The position numbers and the translations under genes were made by a program. From the NCBI GenBank assembly GCA_037953745.1, contig JBAKBP010001416.1:150093-214092 (forward strand): 64,000 nucleotides of DNA. The letters are read 5' to 3'. Numbering within the stretch: position 1 is the first letter of the stretch; every line of letters starts with the position of its first letter. Below, one piece after another: positions 10,398-20,354 of the stretch. Under the pieces are notes generated by a model. It did not search any database. It was not told the origin of the DNA and worked only from the letters and a program-made list of their open reading frames with translations. Source of the stretch: Lithodes maja. Taxonomy: Eukaryota > Arthropoda > Malacostraca > Decapoda > Lithodidae.

Positions 10398-11033
10398 TAC
10401 ACACAGTGCCTTAACTTTCTCACCAATATCCCCCTTCTATTTCTCCGTATCACTCATCCACTTTTCCAAATCCTTCACAACAATACTAACCTCTTCTAAA
10501 TTCTTATCTGTGCTCTTAAATCCCCGAAAACGTTGTAACCTTCCTTCCGCCTCCGTCATACCCGAAATTCCCTCCGCCACGTTTGTTTACAAACTCAACA
10601 ACTCACAACACTACCGCTGTCCCGTCACTACACACTCTTATTACACTCTATATCACCCCTCCACCACACCAATATATCCTCCAAACACTTCACTAAATCC
10701 TTCTTCTTCTTGTTAGCCCCGTATGCACTCTATATTCCGTGAATTAATTGACCATTCCCATAACATATGCCGGAGCCTCAAAACTTGCGTCCGCCTTCCG
10801 CCATGGTGTGCCGCCAACTTGTCCTAATTTATACCATGGGTAGGCTATATATGGTATCTAAAAGAATTAATCTAGTTAGGCTAATTCTAGTACATTTTGA
10901 AGCCTTGACAATTTTTACTGTCCGGTGTAACCCTAGGGGCATGATAATGATATGTTAAATTGATATTTTATAAGAATAATGATGGACGAGTATGATAAAT
11001 ATAAGAATATTTACTAAAGAGAGGATATATATA
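10398..11033. other. No gene seen; probable LINE 5' region and unique sequence
   Basis: Bases 10398-10740 are CT-rich on the plus strand and may be the 5' UTR of the minus-strand LINE. 10740-11033 is AT-rich with no coding signal that I can support. Confidence 0.4.
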
Positions 11034-12073
11034 CAGTCGACGCTCGATTTAACGGACCCCGATACAACGGATTTCGGATTTAACGGACTCTGTCCATAGC
11101 CGGACAATGGACCCAGCAACGGACAAAGTCCGTTGCTCGAAAAAAAATTGGAGCAAAGTCCGTTGCTCTATCTATTTATCTCTCTAATGCACTACCTAAA
11201 TCCCTTATACATTAACATAACTATGTCTTATTTGGACTTTTTGTAATCTTTGAATCATTTCTAATGTGATGGAATTGAAAAATATAATATCCTTCCAGCA
11301 CATAGATAAATAATAAATAAGATAGTCAACAAAATATTTCAACTCTCCCCTCCGTGCGAGCAGAGATGGTAGATTTACGTTTGATAGATTTTTTTTTTTT
11401 TTTTTTTCCCTCGATATACACTCTCTTTCTATCTATCTATCTCTCTAATGCACTACCTAAATCCCTTATACATTAACATAACTATGTCTTATTTGGACTT
11501 TTTGTAATCTTTGAATCATTTCTAATGTGATGGAATTGAAAAATATAATATCCTTCCAGCACATAGATAAATAATAAATAAGATAGTCAAAGAAATATTT
11601 CAACCCTCCCCTCCGTCTATGCGCCGAGCTTCCCAGACGGGAGATTTACGTTTGATAGATTTTTGTTTTTTTTTGTTCCCACGGTATACACAAAATGATG
11701 GGGAAATATTATAACATGTTTTTAATTGACATTTGTGTCGTTTTTGCTGATTATGAGTTGGTGGAAAAAATGTCTTTAATTCTATCATATCGGAAATGAT
11801 TCACAGATTATATAGAGACCAAATAACATACACTTTTAAGTGTGTTCAATAGTTTTGCATTATCAATAGGGTGTAGCACAAGGCTTATCAACATTATCAC
11901 AGTAACGGGGTCGGGTCGGGGTTGAGGCGGGACGGGGAGGGGAGGGAGTAGGCCTACAGAGGAGGGGATATCCTTCCTTTTTTTTTTTTTTTTTTTTCTC
12001 CATGTGAAATTTATCATATCAATGACAAATAAGACCTTTATTATGTTTTCAGGGACAGTACAGCACAACGTGT

Positions 12074-12121
<48 letters not shown>

Positions 12122-12211
12122 GAAATACGAAGGCAATTTTCCAGCTACGGACTTTTTCCAGCAACGGACTCGGTCTCCCCCCTATTAGTCCGTTAAATCG
12201 AGCGTCGACTG
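11034..12211. mobile_element. MITE 1, pogo/Tigger-like, TA target site
   Basis: The ends are inverted repeats: CAGTCGACGCTCGATTTAAC at the left, and its reverse complement at 12192-12211, each flanked by TA. The interior has no transposase. It holds two diverged copies of a unit of about 250 bp (from about 11160 and 11430), long A/T homopolymers, and a right part shared with MITE 2 (32180-33470). The length is 1,178 bp. TA duplication and CAGT-type ends are typical of Tc1/mariner-pogo elements; the family name is inferred. Confidence 0.85.
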
Positions 12212-12236
12212 TATTGAAATAAGTTTCAATCCAGAC

Positions 12237-12458
12237 CTTGAAGGCCATATGCTCGAGGAAGTGTGCCACTCCATTATTAGCGTCAGTCTCGAAGCGTGAT
12301 CCAGTATCGATCCAAAGTCCCACGGTGGCTGTAGGTGATCCAGAGTCTTCCGTGGCCACCCTCATACCATTGTCCAGAACTGTGACCCTAGTGGCAGGAA
12401 CGTTGACTAGGGTCTGCTCGTAGCTGGCAGCAGCAGCCGTTGCTCGCCATCTACACGG
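12237..12458 (-). CDS. PMPCB: PMPCB exon 2 (mitochondrial processing peptidase beta, zinc-site exon)
   Basis: On the minus strand this exon of 74 codons follows a good acceptor (TTTTATTACAG). It encodes LVNVPATRVTVLDNGMRVAT, then EDSGSPTATVGLWIDTGSR, and then AHFLEHMAFK. HFLEH is the inverted HxxEH zinc-binding motif of M16 metallopeptidases. HFLEHMAFK, with the EDSG..TVGLWID context, fits MPP-beta, the matrix enzyme that removes presequences, better than complex III core protein 1. The downstream donor reads AAG|GTCTGG, which is weak, and MITE 1 begins 25 bp beyond it. No exon 3 is seen on the minus strand in the window, so the gene may continue past base 1, or this copy may be broken. Confidence 0.88.
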
Positions 12459-13264
12459 CTGTAATAAAACAAATGTTTAGGCTCTAGGCTATACATAATC
12501 TTAAAACAATAGCCTAGAGATTAACTTTCAAACTATAATAGGCTAGGCCTAATGCATGAAACTAAAGGAAAGTCATTAACCATTGAAAATTAAGATAGGC
12601 CTAGATTACAGTGTAGACGTAGCCTAAGCCATTTTCACTTTTAATGGATAATGACTGTGTTCATAAATATTCAATTAACAATAATAATAACCTGACGACG
12701 GTCAACTTACGAACTTTATTCAAGATAAAAATAGGGTAAAATTTGAAGAGACCCAGGACAGCCTTTTTACTAGGAGTTAATTTTAGTTTTTTGGGTTCAA
12801 TGTTATTTTAATACCACAAATTTTTGTGATATATTTGAATATAAATATTGAATCTATATGCTCTAAAGATCATAAGAAAATTTGTTTTAACCCTCGGCAA
12901 AACCTAATAAAAAAAGTAGGGTACTAAAAAAAAAAAATCGTAACAAGGTTGTCAATACGGTACTTCCAGTTATCGATAGCTCTAAAGATCATAAAAAAAA
13001 TGTGTTAAACTCTCGGAAAAACCTAATATAAAAGTATGGTACTAAAATTTAATTTTCGTAACAAGGTTGTCAATCGGTGCTTTCCCGTTATCAATGTACA
13101 ATCAAAGCTGAAGATTGCACAGTAAACACCGTAGACTTCATCGACTTTACCTTCGTATAATAGACATCCAATTTTTGTTGTTTTTATTAACTAAGGGATT
13201 AGTACTCAACCAGCGGGGGTGTGGGGGCAGCAGCCCCCACCCATAATACTAAGTTAGGTTAGGT
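12459..13264 (-). other. PMPCB intron 1, proximal part with a tandem duplication
   Basis: AT-rich and non-coding. Bases 12861-12979 and 12980-13093 are two diverged copies of one segment of about 115 bp, each starting CTCTAAAGATCATAA and containing CGTAACAAGGTTGTCAAT. A short GC-rich palindrome (GGGGGCAGCAGCCCCC) lies near 13225. Confidence 0.6.
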
Positions 13265-14852
13265 GCGGTTTTAGGAGGGGAAGAGGGTGCGTGGATCAGA
13301 TGTTTGCAGTAAGACAGTTATGCGAGAAGTATTTAGAGAAGCATAAGGAGATATTTTGGGCTTTTATGGACTTGGAAAAAGCGTATGATCGTGTGGACCG
13401 TGAAGCAATGTGGAAGGTGTTAAGGATTTATGAAATAGGAGGAAATTTGTTAGAAGCAGTTAAGAGTTTTTATGAAGGGAGCAGAGCATGTGTGAGAGTA
13501 GGAAATGGTGAGTTGAGTGAATGGTTTGAGGTAAAGGTAGGTTTGCGACAGGGTTGTGTAATGTCACCATGGCTGTTTAATATGTTTATGGATGGTGTGG
13601 TGAGGGAGGTGAAAAGGAGAACTATGGGAAGAGGATTGGGTTTAGTAGGAAAGAATGGTAGAGATTGGGAGTTGAATCAGTTGCTGTTCGCTGATGACAC
13701 AGCATTGGTGGCGGATTCTGATGAGAAACTGCAGCGGGTAGTCAAAGAGTTTGGTGTGGTTTGTGGAAGGAGGAAACTGAAGGTGAACGTCAATAAAAGT
13801 AAAGTAATGGTGTGTAATAGGGGAGAGCATAGGGTGAATCTAGATGTGAGGCTGGATGGGGAAATATTGGAACAAGTAGAGTGTTTTAAATATCTAGGAG
13901 GAACGATAAGCAGGAGTGGAGGTATGGAAGTGGAGGTAAAACAGAGAGTGTGTGAAGGAAGGAAGGTTTTCGGAGCAATGGGAAGTATGTGGAAGACGAG
14001 AAATCTCGGAGTGAAAGTAAAAAGTGCACTGTATCAAGGAATTGTTGTGCCAACAGTGATGTATGGGGCTGAGACATGGGCTCTGAAGAAAAAGGAGAAA
14101 AGAGGGCTGGATGTGATGGAGATGAGCTGCTTGAGGAGTATGTGTGGAGTTACTCGTAGAGACAGATTGAGGAATGAAGAGATACGTAGGAGAGTGGGGC
14201 AGTAGGAACATTTGTCAGCCAGAGTGGACAGAAGGGTGCTGAGCTGGTATGGTCATGTTGAACGAATGGGAGATGAAAGGCTTACAAAGAGAATATGTGA
14301 GTCAGGTACAAGGGGAGATAGAAGGGCAGGAAGACCCCCATTGAGATGGAGAGACTGTGTAAGAAAGGCTTTGGATGATAGAGGAATGACTATAGATCAG
14401 GCAGGGGAAGTGGTGGTGGACAGGAGTGAATGGAGAATGCTTGTGAATAGTTGAGTGAACACGTGGTCATTTGGAGTAAGGGGTCGGGCGCAAGTTGGAC
14501 TATAGAATAGTCCATCAGGCGCCTGGCCCGGGGAGACGATTAATATGAAGGGTGCGCCTGGAAGTGTGGTGGGAGGGCTTGTGGCTTTGGCTCCGCTGCA
14601 TGTCTGCCTGCCGAGATCGGAACCTCTCCGGGTGGTCGGGGGCCGGGGGAGTGCTGGAGTGACCTTGGTGACCCTGGTCTCTGGGTCTTCTCCTGGGTGA
14701 CCTGGATGTGTGTGAGTTTGTGTTTTTTATCTGTGTTTATTTGTTGTTTTATGTTGTTTTTTGTGTTTTCCCTGTTCTTGCTCTGTCTTGAGTCGGCTAC
14801 CCCCAAAATGGGGATTGGGCCTGAGCATATAGATAGATAGATAGATAGATAG
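13265..14852 (+). pseudogene. RTE-like LINE, 5'-truncated, with in-frame stop
   Basis: The frame opens inside the RT at GFRRGRGCVDQMF. It then shows FMDLEKAYDRVD, GLRQGCVMSPWLFN, QLLFADDTALVAD (catalytic FADD), FKYLGGTISRSG, MYGAETWAL and YGHVERM, all RTE-type, closely matching the longer copy at 57960-61065. A TAG at 14203 interrupts an otherwise continuous frame that resumes in the same phase to 14454. The 3' UTR ends in ATAG repeats (14829-14852), the usual simple-repeat terminus of this family here. It is inserted in PMPCB intron 1, opposite to the gene. Confidence 0.88.
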
Positions 14853-15159
14853 GTTAGGTAAGGTTGTTAGGTTAGGCTAATGTCTTTTCAAATCACTATT
14901 GGGGAACAACATCGATCGATAGGCCTTATGGGGAAAATAGGTTTTCCCGAGATTTCTAATTAATTACAAACTCTATATATTGATGCAAATGAACAATTTT
15001 GTTTATAAAAAAACACTCGGAAAATTTGTGGTATTAAAATAAAAAAATTCCGTTTTGGGTTTATTTTTCTTTGATAGGCCTACACAGTGTTGTTTAATAT
15101 CGAGGACTGGTAGCATTTTAGTATTTTCAACATTAGCCTAACCTAACCGAAAACTAACC
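14853..15159. other. PMPCB intron 1, TTAGG-like motifs
   Basis: Short TTAGG/CCTAA-type runs occur near 14852-14880 and 15135. No coding potential was seen. Confidence 0.45.
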
Positions 15160-15286
15160 GACGGTCTAAACCCAGCTCACGTTCCCTGTTTAAGGGTGCG
15201 CGACGGTCTAAACCCAGCTCACGTTCCTTGTTTATGGGTACACAACGGTCTAAACCCAGCTCACGTTCCCTGTTTATGGGTGAACA
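15160..15286. repeat. Tandem repeat, 42-bp unit x 3
   Basis: Three head-to-tail copies start at 15160, 15202 and 15244. Each contains ACGGTCTAAACCCAGCTCAC and ends with a TTTA(A/T)GGGT segment. Copies differ at a few bases. Confidence 0.9.
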
Positions 15287-15807
15287 ATCCAAGTTTCTCG
15301 TATTTCACTTAGTGAATTTTCGACGATAGGCTAATTACATGTAGCCTAGGCCTACACCAACAAAGTATCGTCCATGAAACTTGTAGAACACTGATATCTT
15401 AATTATCGATGGGGCTCGTATCCGGGTTGTCTTCAATTTTATCCAAAAATAGCCTAGGCCTAGTCCTAGGCTAAGCCTAGGACTATTTTATCCAAGGATT
15501 TGCTAAATTAGGACAAGCCTAATTTTCCTAAATATTACATTCAAATACAATAGGCTAAACCAAAATACGAACTCCACATAGGCTAAACAATAATAATAAT
15601 TAATATCTAAAGCAAAAAGTAAGCTATGTGAGCTCACATAAAGGCATGAAAATAACATTGAAATTTGTTTGCCAAATCAGCTGATGGCGCTTCATTCGCC
15701 CGGCCACAGATTATCTTCAATTACCAAGTTATTCCAATTACACCAACCATATAACTTGCACAGGGGATACTTCAACATATGCTGTCTAATATGCAATCGT
15801 AATTTAC

Positions 15808-15876
15808 CTTCACCAGGGCAGTTTTATTGGAGTAATTCTTGAGCAAGGCTCCGACCGGTCGGAATAGGCGAGACAT
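15808..15876 (-). CDS. PMPCB: PMPCB exon 1 (mitochondrial presequence)
   Basis: The minus-strand ATG at 15876 opens 23 codons, MSRLFRPVGALLKNYSNKTA and then LVK, ending at a consensus donor (AAG|GTAAAT at 15807). The peptide has no acidic residue and is Arg/Lys/hydroxyl/hydrophobic-rich, as expected for a mitochondrial targeting presequence. The donor phase (0) matches the acceptor phase of exon 2 at 12458. The intron between them is about 3.35 kb. The assignment rests on position, strand, phase and presequence character, since presequences are not conserved. The promoter is expected just above 15880. Confidence 0.75.
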
Positions 15877-17669
15877 TTTCAGTGAGTGAAGGTGTGAGGC
15901 TCGCTGGCTGGCTGATGTAACAATGCACCTTCATAATCTACCCAATGCCTGCTAGTACATATATCTAATAATACATATTGTTCACGGATAAATAATAAAT
16001 ATATAGATTAAGTGACAATAATAAACGTAAATAGTTGAATGGATTGTATTTAAACGGTAAAATATTCCTATAGTTATAAAACATAGCAGTTTTTCCCATT
16101 GTCCTCGGTGGCAACAAAACCGACTTTCGGACTATTGACGCTGAAACGAGTCTACATCTGTATACTGCAAATAATAGAACTATTCTCTATTTTTTTATGT
16201 TTTTAGGGCTATATAGAAGTAATGAAATTGTTAAACTGTCCAATAATAACGCTTATATAATATATTAGAGCTATATTATAGAAAATGTCGCGCGAAAGTT
16301 GGACGGCGCTCTAAATATACCAAGTACTCGCATAGAAAAATCATATAGGATCCTACAATATTATTTTTATTTTTATTTATAGACTCACGTTGCAATTCTA
16401 CTCCATATAATTATTAAAGTATTCGTTGCAAATAAGCAACTTGGCTGAAAAGAACCAACATGCCTGCGCAAGTGCAATGTTTGTGTGTTTATTTTTGGAC
16501 GGGTAAGCGCAAGACCGCATCAAATTTCCCTTTATTAACTTTATGTACACGACAAATTAAGCCAGGGCAAGTCGGGTCGTGAGTATGTGCGTGTATGATA
16601 ATATTAGGCCAGGAAATACATATAAACATTGGATATTTAGGCCAAAAATAGAGAATTTGTGATGCGGGTTGTCCACTTACTAAATTCCCAATCAAAATGT
16701 GGCAATGAATCATCCCCTAAATGGGAGTCCACGCGTGCTTTTAAACACATTAATAAATAATTATAGATATCAATGCCTTGGTTAGGTAGAATAGAAAAAT
16801 AATTTAAAATGTAAATATTGTAGGCCCTATGCTAATTTTGGTGATTGTCAAAGTGAGTAATGTGAATTTGCTACCAGGAAGTGACAAAGGATTGAATGTT
16901 GCTGGTGTATATTATTGATAAGTTAGATAGGCCTATTAGCCAATGGATTTATTGTGTATTTGGCCTCTGATGTAGCCTATAGGCCTATAAATGTTAATTG
17001 TTGAATGGAGTTGGGCCTAGAAATATGGTCACAATAGCCTAGGCCTAGCGAGTAGCGGTAAGCTATAAATATTGGAAATTCGGAATAGCGTCAATAGCCT
17101 AGCCTAACCTACAATGCACTGTTTGCTCGTATCATCATAGCCTAGCCTAAAGGAAAGGATAGTAAGCTATTATAGGCTATAGGGCTATAGGCTATCAGTT
17201 TGGTTACTTTGGTAATGGTTATGCTGCTGCTAATGATTCCTAAATAAAGAATTATAGGTAAAAATTTAACTTTGAAGAGACCCCACCCCCCTCAGGCCTC
17301 AACCCATCATGTATCCAATTTACCCTTCTTCTTACACGGGCCCACAATTTCCCTCACCTAGGCTACTGTAAAAACGTGATTCACCCAATACTCAATAGGC
17401 CTATATGGTGAGAGCGTGACTCACCCGCGACCCGCCATTGTTAGATTCATCCTTCCTAAACCGCACAAAATCTCTAAATAGGCCTAGTCTATAGGCCTAG
17501 CTAGAATAATTAATAATTAATAAATACTAGCCTAGGCCTAGATTGAAAAATAATAAATGTCGCTGGTACAGAAAGGGTTAGCCTAGTACCATATATTATT
17601 GCATGTGAAATATAGGCCTAGATCATAATGTTTGTGCATAATATGGTCAATATTTACGAGACGCAACAA
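15877..17669. other. Intergenic region upstream of PMPCB; no gene recognised
   Basis: This would hold the PMPCB 5' UTR and promoter (minus strand). It is AT-rich with many AGGCCT/TAGGCCTA motifs, especially at 16920-17640. No convincing exon, TATA box or RNA gene was found. Bases 17628-17672 are an inverted match to 28110-28152. Confidence 0.45.
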
Positions 17670-17861
17670 TATTCCTAGTTCAGTCAGTGACAGGAGAAGG
17701 TTGTGTTAATCTGAGCTCCTGCCCGGACCACTTACCAGTGACCTTTAGTGACCATTACACCTACCTGTGTTTGGGGGCAGTGCACTCGTGTTATATAAAA
17801 GTGTTATAGCTCAGTTTTTAGCTGTTAGTTTACTTGTTTTTGTTTTCCTGTACTTAGTTTC

Positions 17862-18931
17862 TTGCTCCTCGCTAAGCTTATTGGGATCATGGCAGGTATG
17901 GAGTGCGAGTCTCTAACTGATCTGCATCATCTTATTCTCCAGGTAAGAGAGGAGATGGTTGTGGTGAAGGAAGAGGTCTTGGCTCTAAGGGAGGTTAATG
18001 TTAAACTTCAGAGGGAAGTGGATTTGATTAAAGACGAAAATCTAGCTTTCAAGCTTAGCCAAGAGGAAATAAAGTCAAGTAGCCTAAGGGGAAAAGGGAG
18101 GAAGTTGATGAAAAATTGTATTCATGGCAGGTTGTTAAAAATACGGGTGGGAAAGTCACACTCAAGAAGCAGGATAGTAGAATAGGTATGAGTGTGACAA
18201 ATACATTCTCTCCTTTGCGAGACGAATGTGAGGGAAAAGATAGTCAGGATAAGGGAGGGATAACCGAAGTGCCTGCCGCCGACTCAGCTCCAACCTCTGA
18301 CGCTGTGCTACCTACCACCACCACTACCCCTACCACCACCACCACCAAGGGAGCTTCTGCCACCACCGGGGGTTCTCCAACTGCAGCTGCTGGATCCTCC
18401 CGAGGGAAAGGTAAGTCTGTGTCCCGAGAAGGTAAGTCTGTGTCGATTGTGGGCGACTCCATGGTAAGACATTTAGTTAGGGCTACCCACACTAAACTTA
18501 GGAAGGTTGTGTGTCTGCCTGGCCATGGAGTTGGGAGGGTTTTAGAGAAGATGGACCACATCTTGGAAGATAGTGGAGATAACCCCATTATCTGTCTCAG
18601 TGCCGGGAGTAACGATGTTGGTAAGGGTAGAAGTGAGGAACTGCTGCAGCAGTATCGGGATGTGTTAGATAAAGTTAGGATGAAGGGAGGGATCCCTGTA
18701 GTACATTGTATCCTACCCGGAAGAGGAGTTCCCAAGGAATGGACATCCAGGGCGATTGGTGTCAATTGCTGTTTGGAGAAATATTGCAAAGAAAAAGCAA
18801 TACCATTCATTGATAACTGGGATAGTTTCTATGGGAGAGATGGGATGTACGCAAGGGATGGGGTTCATCTTTCACGGTTAGGGGTTTCTACATTAGCTAG
18901 TTCTTTAGATAGGGTGGTTGTGGGGTTTTGA
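17862..18931 (+). pseudogene. CR1 LINE ORF1 (coiled coil + SGNH/GDSL esterase), frameshifted
   Basis: The first segment (ATG 17862 or 17889) encodes a heptad-rich coiled coil. A one-base frame change near 18095 leads to the second segment, with YSWQVVKNTGGKVTLKK and a Thr/Pro-rich linker. Next come esterase blocks: VSIVGDSMVRH (Ser in GDS), CLSAGSNDVG (Asn in the GxND block) and YARDGVHLS (catalytic Asp-x-x-His). Such SGNH esterases are known in ORF1 of CR1-group LINEs and are thought to act on lipids or membranes. Apart from the frame change, all catalytic blocks are present. Confidence 0.85.
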
Positions 18932-20309
18932 ACAGAAATATTGAGAGTGTAAATGAGAGGTTAAATGGAACAATTTTAGCGTCAGGCGAAAGCGATAAGG
19001 ATATTCAGTCTCATGCTAAAAATGATGACTATAATGCAAATGATAGTAGTGATGGTGCAACGGAAGATGGAAATGTCGCTAAAAAACAAAGGTAAATTAG
19101 GTATAAAGAAAAGAAGTAAATTGAGAGTATATTACACAAACTGTAGGAGTCTATGTAACAAAATGAACGAACTTAGAGCCCTTGTTAGCAAAGAAAATAT
19201 AGACATAATAGCGCTAACTGAAACGTGGATTAATACAGAAACCAGGCATTTTTTAGCAGAATTTGATATACCAGGATATAGTTTGTTTAAATATGACCGA
19301 ACAAGTAAGAGGGGTGGCGGTATAGCAGTGTTTGTCAGGAGTACATTAAAAAGCTGTATTAAATCAGGTATTAGACTAAATAACGATAATGAAAGTGTTT
19401 GGGTAGAGGTTAACGAAGGTAGTGAGACCATAGTTATTGGAGTTATGTATAGACCGCCAAATATGAGTAGAAATGACGGAACGTCATTATGGGAGGAAAT
19501 TAAAATGGCATCAAGGTTTAGCAATGTGTGCATTATGGGGGATTTTAATTTTCCGAATATAGATTGGCAGCATCAAATAGGAGACTCTGATTCTGAGGAG
19601 TTTATAGAGGTAGTACAAGATAGTTTTGTATTTCAATTCATAGATACGCCGACTAGAGGTAATAATATTCTCGATTTAGTTTTCAGTAACAATGAACATA
19701 TGGTAAATAATGTAGAGATAGGGGACCACCTAGGAAATAGTGACCACATATTTTAATATACAATGGAAAGGTAATACCAGAGAGAATACAACATTAATAC
19801 CTGACTTTAGAAAAGCCAATTATGGGGGGTTAAGAAGAGCCCTATTAGCGGACCCTATGGTCAAAAAATTAAGTCGATCCAGGTGTCCAAATGAGTGTAC
19901 CCCTTCTCAGGCACCTGTCATCTTAAGTCAGGAAGAGACGTCAACCTTGGTAGATACATACGATAATTTTATCAAGTCAGTATTCAATGCACAAAATAAA
20001 TACATCCCCAAAAGAAAATTTAGATCAACACAGAACCAACCCAAATGGATGAATAATAGACTATTAGATCTTCTAGGACAAAAGAGAGGAATATATAGAA
20101 AAATTAGAAAAGGCGAAATTCACCTACTTGCTTACTATCAGAATCTATCAAGACAGGTAAAAAAGGATATTAGGAAAGAAAAAAGAAATTATGAAATTAA
20201 GGTTGCCAATGACTCAAAAAATAATCCTAAAGCTTTTTACCAACTATATAAATCCAAGGTTAGAGATGTAATTGGTCCCCTTAAAACTTCGATAGGAAAA
20301 ATTATTTAG
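18932..20309 (+). pseudogene. CR1 LINE ORF2, endonuclease and linker, frameshifted
   Basis: Endonuclease motifs: VYYTNCRSLCNKMNEL, IIALTETWIN, RGGGIAVFVR, VIGVMYRPP, CIMGDFNFPNIDW, NILDLVFSN and GNSDHIF. The frame changes near 19090 (in an A-rich run), near 19745 just after SDH, and near 20300. The linker at 19740-20309 has the usual Lys/Arg-rich KKDIRKEKRNYE helix and NPKAFYQLYKSK. Together with ORF1 upstream and RT downstream, this is the ordinary CR1 ORF2 layout. Confidence 0.85.
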
Positions 20310-20354
20310 AAATGTGCAGTACATTAAATAGTCAATTTCTTTCCGTTTTCACTA

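Noticed and set aside
12237..12458. Complex III core protein 1 (UQCRC1) in place of PMPCB
   Set aside because: The full HFLEHMAFK motif with the EDSG/TVGLWID context fits the active MPP-beta subunit better; not fully excluded from one exon.
18244..18810. Minus-strand open frame of 188 codons
   Set aside because: Antisense of the CR1 ORF1 esterase region.
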